Shown: positions 1-8,658, counted from the first letter of the stretch. The stretch is 64,000 nucleotides of DNA from Merdimonas sp963929015 (GCF_963929015.1 NZ_CAWVHE010000018.1:62001-126000), one strand, 5' to 3'. Notes: generated by a model not told the origin, from the letters alone. Program-made: numbers and translations.

Positions 1-101
1 GCCTGATGACCATCAAGCTGGGGATGCCAATGATGCTGATCGTCAACGGAGAGGATGAAGGCCTTGCAGAGGAAAAGTTCTCTTCTTATCTGGCGGACTA
101 G
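1..101 (+). CDS. C-terminal end of an HPr-like phosphocarrier (partial)
   Basis: Only the last 32 codons are in the window, read from base 3 to the TAG at 99-101. The peptide has the pattern LMTIKLGMP, a short beta strand (MMLIVNGEDE) and a final amphipathic helix. This resembles the C-terminal half of HPr and HPr-like proteins, where the regulatory-serine helix is followed by a strand ending in G-x-D-E and a last helix. The phosphorylated His and Ser sites lie outside the window, so the assignment is only a family resemblance. A strong hairpin terminator follows 30 bases later, so this is the last gene of its unit. Confidence 0.45.
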   Translation, partial: LMTIKLGMPMMLIVNGEDEGLAEEKFSSYLAD

Positions 102-129
102 CAGAAGAGCAGAGAGGTTATGAAAAGGG

Positions 130-160
130 GAAAACTACGGCCGGGAGCCGTAGTTTTTTT
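130..160 (+). terminator. Intrinsic terminator
   Basis: The stem AACTACGGC / GCCGTAGTT is closed by a short loop and followed by seven T residues, a textbook Rho-independent terminator for the partial upstream gene. Confidence 0.9.
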
Positions 161-305
161 GTGCCGGAGCGCCGGTAATCTCCCAAAAGAGGTGTCAGCG
201 TTTTCTAAATAGACAGGAGGCCTTCAGGAGAGGAAGAAATAATAACTGAAAATTCTGCAAATAATAAAGAAAAGAGAAAAAATAAAATTTTTTAGAAAAA
301 AGTTA

Positions 306-334
306 TTGACAATTAAAAGCCGGAGTGTTATATT
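306..334 (+). promoter_or_regulatory. Sigma-A promoter of a probable non-coding RNA
   Basis: TTGACA (306-311) and TATATT (329-334) are separated by exactly 17 bases. No large open reading frame follows for almost 600 bases, so the transcript is probably a structured RNA or long leader ending near 604. Confidence 0.65.
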
Positions 335-339
335 AAAGA

Positions 340-604
340 TACAAAATAACAGATGTTCATTATAAGACAGACGCGAGCTGTAAATAATGAAAATGTTATT
401 TTTCATCAACACAAGTGTTGAAGAAGATTTCCCGGAAGAAGAAATGCCGAAGGCATCGGGAAGAAAAATTTTACGAAAGGAAGGTACGGACCACCGAACA
501 CGTAAAATAAGTTTACCAGATTTTTTTAAAAGAAAGAGGTAAAAAAGAATGACAGAACCAACAAAGTAGGGGCGGATATCAAATAAATGAGTTTGGTATC
601 CGCC
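340..604 (+). ncRNA. Putative structured RNA or leader upstream of pit
   Basis: This 265-nt stretch has no normal-sized gene. It contains CAACAC/GTGTTG (about 409-422), a bulged hairpin in which TTCCCG plus ATGCC pair with GGCATCGGGAA across a 9-nt purine bulge (429-462), a six-codon reading frame MTEPTK (549-569) preceded by AAGAGG, and a 13-bp hairpin GGCGGATATCAAA/TTTGGTATCCGCC (571-604) that could end transcription, although its T-run is weak. With the consensus promoter at 306-334 this fits a free-standing small RNA or an attenuator with a leader peptide. I do not recognise a known riboswitch. Firmicutes raiA-type RNAs are one family to compare. Confidence 0.4.
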
Positions 605-691
605 TTTACTATGTGGAAAAACAGCGCTGGGAGAATGTGTTAATAAAACGCAAAGAATGTCCTGTAGCACGGGCAGATGTTCAGACAGACA

Positions 692-720
692 TTGACAAGC
701 ACTTTGGGTGATGTTATATT
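692..720 (+). promoter_or_regulatory. Promoter of the phosphate transporter gene
   Basis: TTGACA (692-697) and TATATT (715-720) are 17 bases apart. Transcription would begin near 727, giving the transporter gene an untranslated leader of about 190 nt. Confidence 0.75.
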
Positions 721-920
721 CTGGTTAAATCTTTGTAAAAACTAATGACAGGAGGAAGACAGATACACAGAGGCAGGGTGTTTCATATACAGCAGGAGCA
801 GTGTATGAGTAGTTGGCTTTCCGACGGTCATTTTTTTTGTGCAGAGAAATGCGCTGCCGTCTCCGGCAGAGCAGGAAACTTGTCTGTAACGAAGGGTTTT
901 GTATAGAAAAAGGAGAAATT

Positions 921-1973
921 ATGGACGTATCATTTTCGTATTTTTGTCAGGAGGTTCTGTCGAATCCGGTCATGCTGATCACGGTTCTCCTGACGCTGGG
1001 AGTTATTTTTGTCAATGGCTGGACCGATGCGCCCAATGCCATTGCTACCTGCATTGGCACCAGAACGATGCAGGTGCGCCACGCCATCTGGATGAGCGCG
1101 GCTTTCAATTTTCTTGGCGTGCTGGTAATGACGCGGATCAACAGCTCGGTGGCTTCCACCATCAGTAACATGGTAGATTTCGGCGGGGAGACGCATCAGG
1201 CGCTGGTGGCGCTGTGCGCGGCTCTGTTTTCTATTGTGGTTTACAGTGTGGCTGCTTCGTTGTTTGGCATCCCCACCAGCGAGAGCCACAGTCTGATCGC
1301 CGGTCTTTCCGGCGCGGCGATCGCGGTGCAGGGAGGCATTGGCGGCATCAATTTCCAGGAATGGGTAAAGGTGCTGTATGGTCTGGTGTTAAGCCTTGCC
1401 CTGGGATTTTTTGTGGGATGGGCGATCTGCAAAGTGGTTGCGCTGATCTGCGCGGATATGGACCGGCGAAAGACCGGATCTTTCTTCCGCGGCGGCCAGA
1501 TCTTTGGCGCGGCTTTTATGAGTTTTATGCACGGCGCCCAGGACGGGCAGAAATTTATCGGCGTGCTCTTTTTGGGAGTTGCCTTCTGCAACGGGCAAAA
1601 CAGTGTGGAAGGAATGATGATCCCGGTGTGGCTGATGATCCTGTGCTCAACGGTTATGGGCGTCGGCACCAGTGTTGGAGGGGAAAAGATTATTAAGTCT
1701 GTGGGAATGGACATGGTGAAGCTGGAGAAATTCCAGGGATTTTCTGCGGATCTGGCGGGAGCTTTCTGCCTTCTTCTGGCCAGTGTATCCGGGATCCCGG
1801 TGTCCACCACGCATACCAAGACCAGCGCGATCATGGGCGTGGGAGCGGTCAAACGGCTCTCTGCCATTAATTTTGGCGTGGTAAAGGACATGATGCTTAC
1901 CTGGATCTTTACATTTCCGGGCTGCGGGCTGATCAGTTTTGTGATGGCGAAAATATTTATGATGTTTTTCTAA
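921..1973 (+). CDS. pit: PiT family inorganic phosphate transporter
   Basis: A 350-residue membrane protein of the PiT (PF01384) family, which imports phosphate with a coupling cation. Both halves of the internal repeat are present: the N-terminal signature NGWTDAPNAIAT near residue 35 and the second-half signature MHGAQDGQKFIG near residue 200, plus VSTTHTKTSAI near the C-terminus. Hydrophobic segments span the whole chain. The reading frame is open upstream to 813, but the ATG at 921 has AAGGAG seven bases before it and gives the normal N-terminus. The next gene encodes the DUF47/PhoU-like partner 52 bases downstream, the usual Pit arrangement. The substrate is inferred from the family. Confidence 0.9.
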   Translation: MDVSFSYFCQEVLSNPVMLITVLLTLGVIFVNGWTDAPNAIATCIGTRTMQVRHAIWMSAAFNFLGVLVMTRINSSVASTISNMVDFGGETHQALVALCAALFSIVVYSVAASLFGIPTSESHSLIAGLSGAAIAVQGGIGGINFQEWVKVLYGLVLSLALGFFVGWAICKVVALICADMDRRKTGSFFRGGQIFGAAFMSFMHGAQDGQKFIGVLFLGVAFCNGQNSVEGMMIPVWLMILCSTVMGVGTSVGGEKIIKSVGMDMVKLEKFQGFSADLAGAFCLLLASVSGIPVSTTHTKTSAIMGVGAVKRLSAINFGVVKDMMLTWIFTFPGCGLISFVMAKIFMMFF

Positions 1974-2025
1974 ACGTTTTTCTAAACATTTTTCTAAGGT
2001 GAGTTTAATTTAGGAGGAAAAAGAA

Positions 2026-2649
2026 ATGGCAAGAAAACAGGATGCGTACTATTTTAATAATTTCGTGGCGTGTGCGGAGGAGTCCTGCCACGCGGCCCAT
2101 CTTCTGCGGAAGGTGCTGGGAGAATTTCACCCGGATGATCTGAAGCGGTATCTGGATGAGATTCATGAGATTGAAAACCGGGCGGACGGGAAAAAGCACG
2201 ACATGCTGGACCGGCTGGCAAAAGAGTTTATCCCGCCCATCGAACGGGAGGATATCGTGGAGTTAAGTCAGCACATCGACACCATGACGGATAAAGTCGA
2301 AGACGTGCTGATGCGGGTGTACATGAGCAACGTGCAGGAGATCGAGCCGGATGCGCTGGAGATGACAGATGTGGTGATCCGGTGCTGTGAAAAAGTACGG
2401 GATCTTCTGCAGGTGTTTTCTGATTTCCGCCATGCAAAGAATCTGAAAGAACAGATCATAGAGATCAACGATCTGGAAGAACAGTCGGACCGTCTGTTTA
2501 TGGCCAGCATGAGAAGGCTGCACACAGAATGTCAGGATCCGCTTCATATCATAGCGTGGAGAGAGATCTATATTTACCTGGAGCGCTGCGCGGACGCCTG
2601 CGAGCATGTGGCGGACACGGTGGAAAGTGTGGTAATGAAAAATTCATAA
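2026..2649 (+). CDS. DUF47 family Pit accessory protein (PhoU-like)
   Basis: A 207-residue soluble, nearly all-helical protein of the DUF47 (TIGR00153) family, distantly related to PhoU. Acidic and His-rich helices typical of the family are visible, such as LSQHIDTMTDKVEDVLMR near residues 83-100. These proteins are found beside PiT transporters and are thought to control phosphate uptake. AGGAGG lies 9 bases before the ATG and the gene follows pit closely, so the two are probably co-transcribed. Its TAA stop is the first three bases of a perfect 54-bp palindrome (2647-2700), so the repeat element has landed precisely on the end of the gene. Confidence 0.9.
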   Translation: MARKQDAYYFNNFVACAEESCHAAHLLRKVLGEFHPDDLKRYLDEIHEIENRADGKKHDMLDRLAKEFIPPIEREDIVELSQHIDTMTDKVEDVLMRVYMSNVQEIEPDALEMTDVVIRCCEKVRDLLQVFSDFRHAKNLKEQIIEINDLEEQSDRLFMASMRRLHTECQDPLHIIAWREIYIYLERCADACEHVADTVESVVMKNS

Positions 2650-2700
2650 CCCAAACGGGGACGGGGGATTTTTAAAAATCCCCCGTCCCCGTTTGGGTTA
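2647..2700. repeat. Perfect 54-bp palindrome, GGGGACGGGGGATTTTT family
   Basis: Two 27-base arms are exact reverse complements with no spacer. The core GGGGACGGGGGATTTT recurs at 58416-58465. The element begins on the stop codon of the DUF47 gene and could also act as a bidirectional terminator. The recurring core and palindromic form resemble REP-type interspersed elements of Clostridia. Confidence 0.85.
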
Positions 2701-2863
2701 TCCACTCCCCATCCCCCGTTTTTTCCCACAAACTGTGGAAAACTGTCTTTTTTGACAGGAATTAATGTAATGAGTGTAAATTTTTGGCATCTGTGGTAAA
2801 ATGAGTGCATAGGTTTTGTAGTTCTGTTGATATGTCAGAGTTTTTGAGACTGGAGGGATGTAT

Positions 2864-4102
2864 ATGTATACGTTTGATGACATCAGGAAGGTGGACCCTG
2901 AAGTGGCCGGAGCCATTGAGGCAGAGGGCGAACGACAGAATTCGCATATTGAGCTGATCGCGTCTGAGAACTGGGTGAGCAAGGCGGTGATGTCTGCCAT
3001 GGGCAGTATCCTGACCAATAAGTATGCGGAAGGATACCCGGGGCGCAGATATTACGGCGGCTGCCAGTGTGTGGACGTGGTGGAAGATCTTGCGAGGGAC
3101 CGGGCGAAGAAGTTGTTTGGCTGCGATTATGCCAATGTGCAGCCGCATTCCGGAGCGCAGGCCAATCTGGCGGCGTTTTTTGCCATCCTGAAGCCCGGGG
3201 ACAAGATTCTGGGAATGAATCTGGATCATGGCGGCCATCTGACCCATGGATCGCCGGTAAATTTATCCGGACAATATTTTACCACTTCTTTTTATGGTGT
3301 AAATGATCAGGGCGTGATCGATTATGAGGAGGTGCGAAAGACAGCTCTGCGCGAGAAGCCGAAGCTGATCATTGCCGGAGCCAGCGCATATCCCAGGATC
3401 ATTGATTTTAAAAAGTTTCGGGAGATTGCAGACGAGGTTGGGGCTTATCTGATGGTAGATATGGCCCACATCGCCGGACTGGTGGCGGCGGGACTGCACC
3501 CCAGCCCGATCCCTTATGCGGATGTGGTAACAACTACAACTCACAAGACACTTAGAGGACCAAGAGGCGGAATGATCCTGGCGAATCAGGCGGCGGCTGA
3601 GAAATTTAATTTTGACAAGGCTGTATTTCCGGGAACGCAGGGCGGTCCGCTGGAGCATGTGATCGCCGGGAAGGCGGTCTGCTTCCAGGAAGCGTTGAAG
3701 CCGGAGTTTAAAGAATATCAGGAGCAGATCCTCGTGAATGCCAAAGCGCTGGCAAAAGGGCTGATGGACCGGGGAATAAAACTGGTGTCCGGCGGGACCG
3801 ATAACCATCTGATGCTGGTAGACTTAAGCGAAGAGGATGTGACCGGAAAGGATCTGGAGATCCGTCTGGACGAGGCGCACATTACCTGTAATAAAAACGC
3901 AATCCCCAATGATCCCAGATCGCCAAAGGTGACCAGCGGCGTGCGTCTGGGAACTCCGGCGGTGACGACCCGCGGCATGCAAGAGGCGGATATGGACAAG
4001 ATTGCAGAAGCTATTGCCATGGTAATCCGTGACGAGTGTTATGTGGGACAGGCCAGAAGGATCGTAGAAAAGCTGACGGAAAAGTATCCGCTGGTTTACT
4101 AG
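2864..4102 (+). CDS. glyA: Serine hydroxymethyltransferase
   Basis: A 412-residue PLP enzyme that interconverts serine and glycine with transfer of the one-carbon unit to tetrahydrofolate. The N-terminus has the SHMT pattern IELIASENWVS near residue 30, then a Gly-rich substrate region, and the PLP lysine sits in TTTTHKTLRGPRGG near residue 227. Length matches bacterial GlyA. Two ATGs lie at 2858 and 2864. GGAGGG ends at 2857, so only 2864 has workable spacing and I chose it. It sits alone between a palindrome and a putative peptidase gene. In an amino-acid fermenter it also links serine, glycine and C1 metabolism. Confidence 0.96.
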   Translation: MYTFDDIRKVDPEVAGAIEAEGERQNSHIELIASENWVSKAVMSAMGSILTNKYAEGYPGRRYYGGCQCVDVVEDLARDRAKKLFGCDYANVQPHSGAQANLAAFFAILKPGDKILGMNLDHGGHLTHGSPVNLSGQYFTTSFYGVNDQGVIDYEEVRKTALREKPKLIIAGASAYPRIIDFKKFREIADEVGAYLMVDMAHIAGLVAAGLHPSPIPYADVVTTTTHKTLRGPRGGMILANQAAAEKFNFDKAVFPGTQGGPLEHVIAGKAVCFQEALKPEFKEYQEQILVNAKALAKGLMDRGIKLVSGGTDNHLMLVDLSEEDVTGKDLEIRLDEAHITCNKNAIPNDPRSPKVTSGVRLGTPAVTTRGMQEADMDKIAEAIAMVIRDECYVGQARRIVEKLTEKYPLVY

Positions 4103-4134
4103 GGGGTTGTCAGAAGCTGTCTGTAATACATCTC

Positions 4135-5313
4135 ATGGAAAAAAAGAAGAGAAACATATTTTTTATCAGAATCAAACAATATGCCGGCGGCCTTTTTCTG
4201 GCGGCCGGCATTGTGATGACTGTGCTGGCAAGATATCGGGAAGGAGCGGCTCAGTGGTACAGTACCCATGTGTATCCCCTGTGGGTCGGTACGGTGGGGA
4301 GAGTGTTCGACCTTATTCCCTTTTCAGCAGCAGAACTGCTGCTGTATCTTTTCTGTGCGTGGTTTCTTTGTTCCCTTGTACGGCTGGTACGGAGGATGAA
4401 GCAAAGGAAGGAAGATACGGCAGAAGGGCCGGAGGAAATGGGAATAAGGAAACGAGACCTTTTCATCTCGTGGGCCGCAGGTCTTTTTCTGGCGGCCGGG
4501 ATCCTCTATGTTCTCTATGTGCTGAACTGCGGGATCAATTATTACCGGACGTCTTTTTCGGAAAGCTCGGGGATCACGATGGAGACTTATACGACGGAAG
4601 AACTTACCTTCGTCTGCAGGACGCTGACGGAAGAAGTCAATGAAAGAAGCGACCAGGTAAGCCGGGACGCGCAGGGGGTTATGGAGCTTGCGGATGGAAA
4701 AAAAGGAGAGGTAAGGGAGAGGGCGGTAAAGGCCATGCAGAAACTGGGAGAAGATTATCCGGAATTGTCCGGGTATTATCCGAAGCCCAAGCCGCTTCTG
4801 AACTCCTGGATCCTGTCGGTACAGAAACTGTCCGGCATCTATTCCCCTTTTACGGTGGAGGCAAATTATAACTCTGCCATGACAGATTACAACATCCCGT
4901 TTACGGCCTGTCATGAGTTGTCACATCTGAAAGGGTTTATGCAGGAGCAGGAGGCGAATTTTATCGCGTTTCTGGCAGGGATCGGTTTTACGGATCCGGA
5001 ATTTCAGTATAGCAGTTATCTGACGGGCTGGATCTATTGTATGAATGTGCTCCGGAATGCTGCCCCGGAAGCGTGGCGTGATATCCGGGAGTCATTGCTG
5101 CCGGAAGTGCAGAGGGATCTGCAGGCCAACAGTGAGTTCTGGGCCGGTTATGACGGGGCGGTGGCCGAGGTGGCTGATCAGGTCAATGACCATTATCTGC
5201 AGGCCAATGGTCAGGAGGAGGGCGTCAGAAGCTATGACCGGATGGTGGATCTGATCGTGGCATATTACCGGCAGATGCCGGACGCGGATGAAGCGTCCGA
5301 AGGAAGCCAATAG
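4135..5313 (+). CDS. DUF3810-type putative zinc metallopeptidase, membrane-anchored
   Basis: A 392-residue protein that fits the DUF3810 family. Three hydrophobic segments occur near residues 18-35, 60-78 and 110-128, followed by a large extracytoplasmic domain. The core is HELSHLKGF near residue 260, with EQEANF a few residues later. This is an HExxH metal site with a downstream Glu, as in gluzincin-type peptidases. No substrate is known for the family. The ATG at 4135 is used because the first membrane segment starts just after it, but no good ribosome binding site is visible. It starts 32 bases after glyA and may be read through from it. Confidence 0.75.
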   Translation: MEKKKRNIFFIRIKQYAGGLFLAAGIVMTVLARYREGAAQWYSTHVYPLWVGTVGRVFDLIPFSAAELLLYLFCAWFLCSLVRLVRRMKQRKEDTAEGPEEMGIRKRDLFISWAAGLFLAAGILYVLYVLNCGINYYRTSFSESSGITMETYTTEELTFVCRTLTEEVNERSDQVSRDAQGVMELADGKKGEVRERAVKAMQKLGEDYPELSGYYPKPKPLLNSWILSVQKLSGIYSPFTVEANYNSAMTDYNIPFTACHELSHLKGFMQEQEANFIAFLAGIGFTDPEFQYSSYLTGWIYCMNVLRNAAPEAWRDIRESLLPEVQRDLQANSEFWAGYDGAVAEVADQVNDHYLQANGQEEGVRSYDRMVDLIVAYYRQMPDADEASEGSQ

Positions 5314-5357
5314 CAGATAAAAGAAAGAAAAAAGCAGGGAAAGAGAGGATGAGAGGA

Positions 5358-6029
5358 ATGAAATTAGAGGAAATGTCATGTATTGACTGTGGTGTGAAAA
5401 AATGCAACAGCAAGACAGAAGTGGGAAGAGAGGAGTTCCCCCCATTCTGTGTCACCACCCACCTGGATCCGGAAGTGCTGGCAGACGCCATGGAGTGCTA
5501 CAAAGATCCGGAAAATCATAAGGTAATGGTGGCTGCGGCCATGGTAGAGTATGAGCATTACTGCGAGTATACCCGGGTGGAGGAGATCATAGAATTTGCA
5601 AAGCAGATCGGGGCAAAAAAGATCGGGATCGCAACCTGCGTGGGCCTTTTGAAAGAAAGCCGGATCCTGGCGTCTATCCTGAGAGATCACGGCTTTGAAG
5701 TAGTGGGGGTTGCCTGTAAGGCGGGATGCGTCAGGAAAGTGGATGTTGGGATCCCGGAAGAATGCAATGCCATTGGCATCCATATGTGTAATCCGATCCA
5801 CCAGGCAAAATATCTGAACAGCAAACATACGGATCTTAACGTGGTGATGGGCCTGTGCGTTGGTCATGACAGTCTGTTTTATAAGTATTCCGAAGCGCTT
5901 ACGACTACAGGTGTGACAAAGGACCGCGTCCTGGGACATAACCCGGCGGCGGCCCTTTATACGGCTGACACATATTATGCAAAAAAACTGAAAAAACAGG
6001 CAGATGAAGCGCCGGAAAAGCTGGTGTAA
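5358..6029 (+). CDS. DUF1847 domain protein (Cys-rich, probable metal binding)
   Basis: A 223-residue cytoplasmic protein of the DUF1847 family, common in anaerobic Clostridia and of unknown function. It opens with a Cys-rich knuckle (CIDCGVKKC, then FPPFC) and carries further conserved cysteines in GIATCVGLL, ACKAGCVRK and MGLCVGHDS, which suggests a metal or Fe-S site. AGAGAGG lies 9 bases before the ATG at 5358; the alternative ATG at 5349 is immediately behind it and would be too close. The gene converges on topB with only six bases between the stops. No function is claimed beyond probable metal or redox chemistry. Confidence 0.8.
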   Translation: MKLEEMSCIDCGVKKCNSKTEVGREEFPPFCVTTHLDPEVLADAMECYKDPENHKVMVAAAMVEYEHYCEYTRVEEIIEFAKQIGAKKIGIATCVGLLKESRILASILRDHGFEVVGVACKAGCVRKVDVGIPEECNAIGIHMCNPIHQAKYLNSKHTDLNVVMGLCVGHDSLFYKYSEALTTTGVTKDRVLGHNPAAALYTADTYYAKKLKKQADEAPEKLV

Positions 6030-6035
6030 GGCCGG

Positions 6036-8192
6036 TCAGTTGTCCAGTTTAATACCGGACAGGGCCTGGGCAAATGCGTTGTTGATGGCTTCATCTTTCT
6101 GACTGTTCAGGTATCGCCGGACGTCTTTTTTGGAGACTCCGGCGCCTTCTTTTTCTCTGCGCTTTTTAAAGGCGTCCAGTTTTTCTTTATAACCGCAGGA
6201 GCAGACAAAGGTTTCTTCGCCGCCCTTTTTCAAAAGCTCCATTTTTTTATGGCACTGGGGACAGCGGGCGTTGCTGGTGCGGGCGATGGTTTCCCGATAG
6301 CCGCATTCCCGGTCCTGGCAAACCAGGAGCCGGCTGTTTTTGCCATTTACCGCAAGCATCCGTTTGCCACAGCGGGGACATCTGGTGTTGGTCAGGTTGT
6401 CGTGGCGGAACTGGCCTTCGGCGGTGCGGATCTCCTGGATGAGATCTCTGGTATAGCCTTCAATAGACTGGATAAAGGGTCCTTCTTTATGGGTTCCTTT
6501 TGCAATATTGGAAAGTTCCAGCTCCCAGCGGGCGGTAAGCTCCGGCTTTTTTAAATCATCCGGTACAAGGGAGAGCAGCTGCCTGCCTTTGGAAGTGACC
6601 AGAATGTCCTGCCCCTTTTTTTCGATCAGAAAAGAATGGAAGAGTTTTTCGATAATGTCGGCCCGGGTGGCCACAGTGCCAAGACCGCCGGTCTCGCTGA
6701 TGGCTTTGCGTTCTTTCTGATCCTGGGATTCCATGTACTGGAGAGGGTTTTCCATGGCGCCCAGAAGGGTTGCTTCAGTAAAATGCGGAGGGGGCGTGGT
6801 CTTTCCGGTGGTCAGAGAGATCGGATCCGGTGTCAGAACGTCTCCTTTTTTCAGCTCGGGCAGATTTTTTTCTTCCTTTTCTTCATCCTCATAGATTTCC
6901 TTCCATCCTGCAGATGTAATATGCCGGCCTTCCGCGGCAAACACCTCTCCTTCGATCTCTCCTTTTAGGGTGGTGTGTTCATATGCAAAGGGAGGATAGA
7001 GCACGCTGATGAACCGGCGGACCACCAGATCATAGATCTTTCTCTCGTCGCTGGTCATGTTGGAAAAGATGGCGGCTTCCTCGGTGGGGATGATGGCGTG
7101 GTGGTCGCTGACCTTGCGGTCATCCACAAAGGAACGGTCTCCCCTGATCTGCGCGCGCAGAAGCTTAGGGATAAAAGCTTTGTAAGGCCCCTGGTTGCAG
7201 GCCTGCAGCCGTTCTTTGATGGTGGGAACGATATCTGTGCCAATGTAGCGGGAATCGGTCCTTGGGTAGGTAAGGACTTTGTGCGTTTCATAAAGACGCT
7301 GCATGATGTTCAGGGTTTCTTTTGCAGAGTAGCCGAACCGCTGGTTAGCCTCCCGCTGCAGTTCGGTCAGGTCGTAGAGACCGGGAGAACCTGTCTTTTT
7401 GGCAGTTTTCTGTACTTCTGTAACTGTAAGTTTTTTCCCCTGCAACCGTTGCCTTAGGGTGGTGAGGAAGTCTTTCTGGAAGGAGCGGGAGCTGCCGCTT
7501 TTTTTCTGGCGCCAGGACCATTTGATGCCTCCTGCCAGGCAGGTGAGACCGTAGTATTCTTCCGGCTGGAATCTGCGGATAGCGTCTTCTCTGGATGCGA
7601 TGATGGCCAGAGTAGGAGTCTGGACCCGCCCGCAGGATAGCTGGGCATTGTATTTGCAGGTGAGTGCGCGGGTAGCGTTGATGCCTACCAGCCAGTCGGC
7701 TTTGGCCCGGCTTCTTGCAGCATGATACAGGGGATCATACTGGCGGCCGTCTTTTAAATGAGAGAAGCCTTCCCGGATGGCTTTGTCTGTGACCGAAGAA
7801 ATCCACAGGCGGCGGATGGGTTTGCGACACCCGGATTTTTCCAGGATCCAGCGGGCCACCAGTTCTCCTTCCCTGCCGGCGTCAGTGGCAATGATGATCT
7901 GATCGATGTCCTTGCGGAAAAGCAGGGCCTTGACGTGGCTGTATTGTTTGGCAGTCTGACGGATCACTACCAGCTCCCATTTTTTGGGAACCATGGGAAG
8001 ATCTTCCATTTTCCATTCTTTATATTTTTTATCGTAGCCTTCCGGGTCAGCCAGAGTGATCAGGTGTCCCAGAGCCCAGGTGACCACATATTGGTCGCCT
8101 TCTATACCCCCGGAAATGTTTTTGCGGCAGCCCAGGACTCTTGCAATGTCCCGGGCGACAGAAGGCTTTTCGGCTATAACTAATGATTTCAT
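6036..8192 (-). CDS. topB: DNA topoisomerase III (type IA)
   Basis: A 718-residue type IA topoisomerase that relaxes or decatenates DNA through a 5'-phosphotyrosine link. It starts with the TOPRIM strand SLVIAEKPSVA and has the acidic triad in the DAGREGEL region. The catalytic tyrosine is in LTYPRTDSRYI near residue 308. The C-terminus adds two four-cysteine zinc modules (CPRCGKRM...CGYRE and CPQCHKKM...CSCGYKE). The frame is open 20 codons upstream, but the ATG at 8192 has AAGGAGA behind it and gives the canonical N-terminus. Two zinc modules and this length fit Firmicutes TopB; the protein may be chromosomal or of plasmid/ICE origin. Confidence 0.95.
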   Translation of the reverse strand: MKSLVIAEKPSVARDIARVLGCRKNISGGIEGDQYVVTWALGHLITLADPEGYDKKYKEWKMEDLPMVPKKWELVVIRQTAKQYSHVKALLFRKDIDQIIIATDAGREGELVARWILEKSGCRKPIRRLWISSVTDKAIREGFSHLKDGRQYDPLYHAARSRAKADWLVGINATRALTCKYNAQLSCGRVQTPTLAIIASREDAIRRFQPEEYYGLTCLAGGIKWSWRQKKSGSSRSFQKDFLTTLRQRLQGKKLTVTEVQKTAKKTGSPGLYDLTELQREANQRFGYSAKETLNIMQRLYETHKVLTYPRTDSRYIGTDIVPTIKERLQACNQGPYKAFIPKLLRAQIRGDRSFVDDRKVSDHHAIIPTEEAAIFSNMTSDERKIYDLVVRRFISVLYPPFAYEHTTLKGEIEGEVFAAEGRHITSAGWKEIYEDEEKEEKNLPELKKGDVLTPDPISLTTGKTTPPPHFTEATLLGAMENPLQYMESQDQKERKAISETGGLGTVATRADIIEKLFHSFLIEKKGQDILVTSKGRQLLSLVPDDLKKPELTARWELELSNIAKGTHKEGPFIQSIEGYTRDLIQEIRTAEGQFRHDNLTNTRCPRCGKRMLAVNGKNSRLLVCQDRECGYRETIARTSNARCPQCHKKMELLKKGGEETFVCSCGYKEKLDAFKKRREKEGAGVSKKDVRRYLNSQKDEAINNAFAQALSGIKLDN

Positions 8193-8268
8193 AGCATATG
8201 TCTCCTTTTTGATTTCTCTCCTCACGATAGCGGATTCACGGAAGTTTGTCAATTGCTATAAAAAACCG

Positions 8269-8297
8269 TTGCAAAGTCACAGGGAGTGTGATATGAT
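8269..8297 (+). promoter_or_regulatory. Promoter of the tRNA-Glu/tRNA-Cys operon
   Basis: TTGCAA (8269-8274) and TATGAT (8292-8297) with a 17-base spacer lie about 34 bases before the tRNA-Glu gene. Confidence 0.75.
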
Positions 8298-8330
8298 TAA
8301 CCACGGTCACGTTGGAAACATTTGTGGCAT

Positions 8331-8402
8331 GGCCCCGTGGTCAAGCGGTCAAGACATCGCCCTTTCACGGCGGTAACACGGGTTCGATTCCCGTCGGGGT
8401 CA
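8331..8402 (+). tRNA. tRNA-Glu (UUC)
   Basis: A 72-nt cloverleaf. The acceptor stem is GGCCCCG/CGGGGTC with discriminator A, the anticodon loop contains TTC, and the T-arm is GGGTTCGATTCCC. The CCA end is not encoded. Confidence 0.96.
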
Positions 8403-8442
8403 TTTGCGCTTAGCCGTATCAAAGACGGTCGCTAAGTGCTCG

Positions 8443-8514
8443 GGCGCAGTAGCCAAGCGGTAAGGCATGGGTCTGCAACACCCTGATGCACCGGTTCAAA
8501 TCCGGTCTGCGCCT
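8443..8514 (+). tRNA. tRNA-Cys (GCA)
   Basis: A 72-nt cloverleaf. The acceptor stem is GGCGCAG/CTGCGCC with discriminator T, the anticodon is GCA in the loop TCTGCAACA, and the T-arm is CCGGTTCAAATCCGG. CCA is not encoded. It is 40 bases behind tRNA-Glu and shares its promoter and terminator. Confidence 0.96.
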
Positions 8515-8520
8515 CTTTGG

Positions 8521-8555
8521 ATTCCCGGAAACGTATTGTTTCCGGGATTTTTTTG
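8521..8555 (+). terminator. Intrinsic terminator of the tRNA operon
   Basis: CCCGGAAAC/GTTTCCGGG stem with a 5-base loop, followed by a run of seven T residues. Confidence 0.93.
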
Positions 8556-8580
8556 TTGTGATATCTTGATTGAGAAGGGT

Positions 8581-8658
8581 ATGCCTGTTTCGGAGATTGC
8601 AGACGCATTGGAGGAGACGGAGGAAGTTGCCTGCGGGATGATTGACAGACTGAAATAG
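8581..8658 (+). pseudogene. Possible gene remnant, 25-codon helix-turn-helix-like tail
   Basis: After the tRNA terminator a short frame encodes MPVSEIADALEETEEV and a few more residues to a TAG. The pattern G-M-x-V-x-E-I-A-x-A-L resembles the C-terminal helical tail of Rpn/PD-(D/E)XK-type proteins common in Lachnospiraceae. There is no ribosome binding site and no upstream body of a gene, so it is most likely a leftover fragment. The assignment is tentative. Confidence 0.3.
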
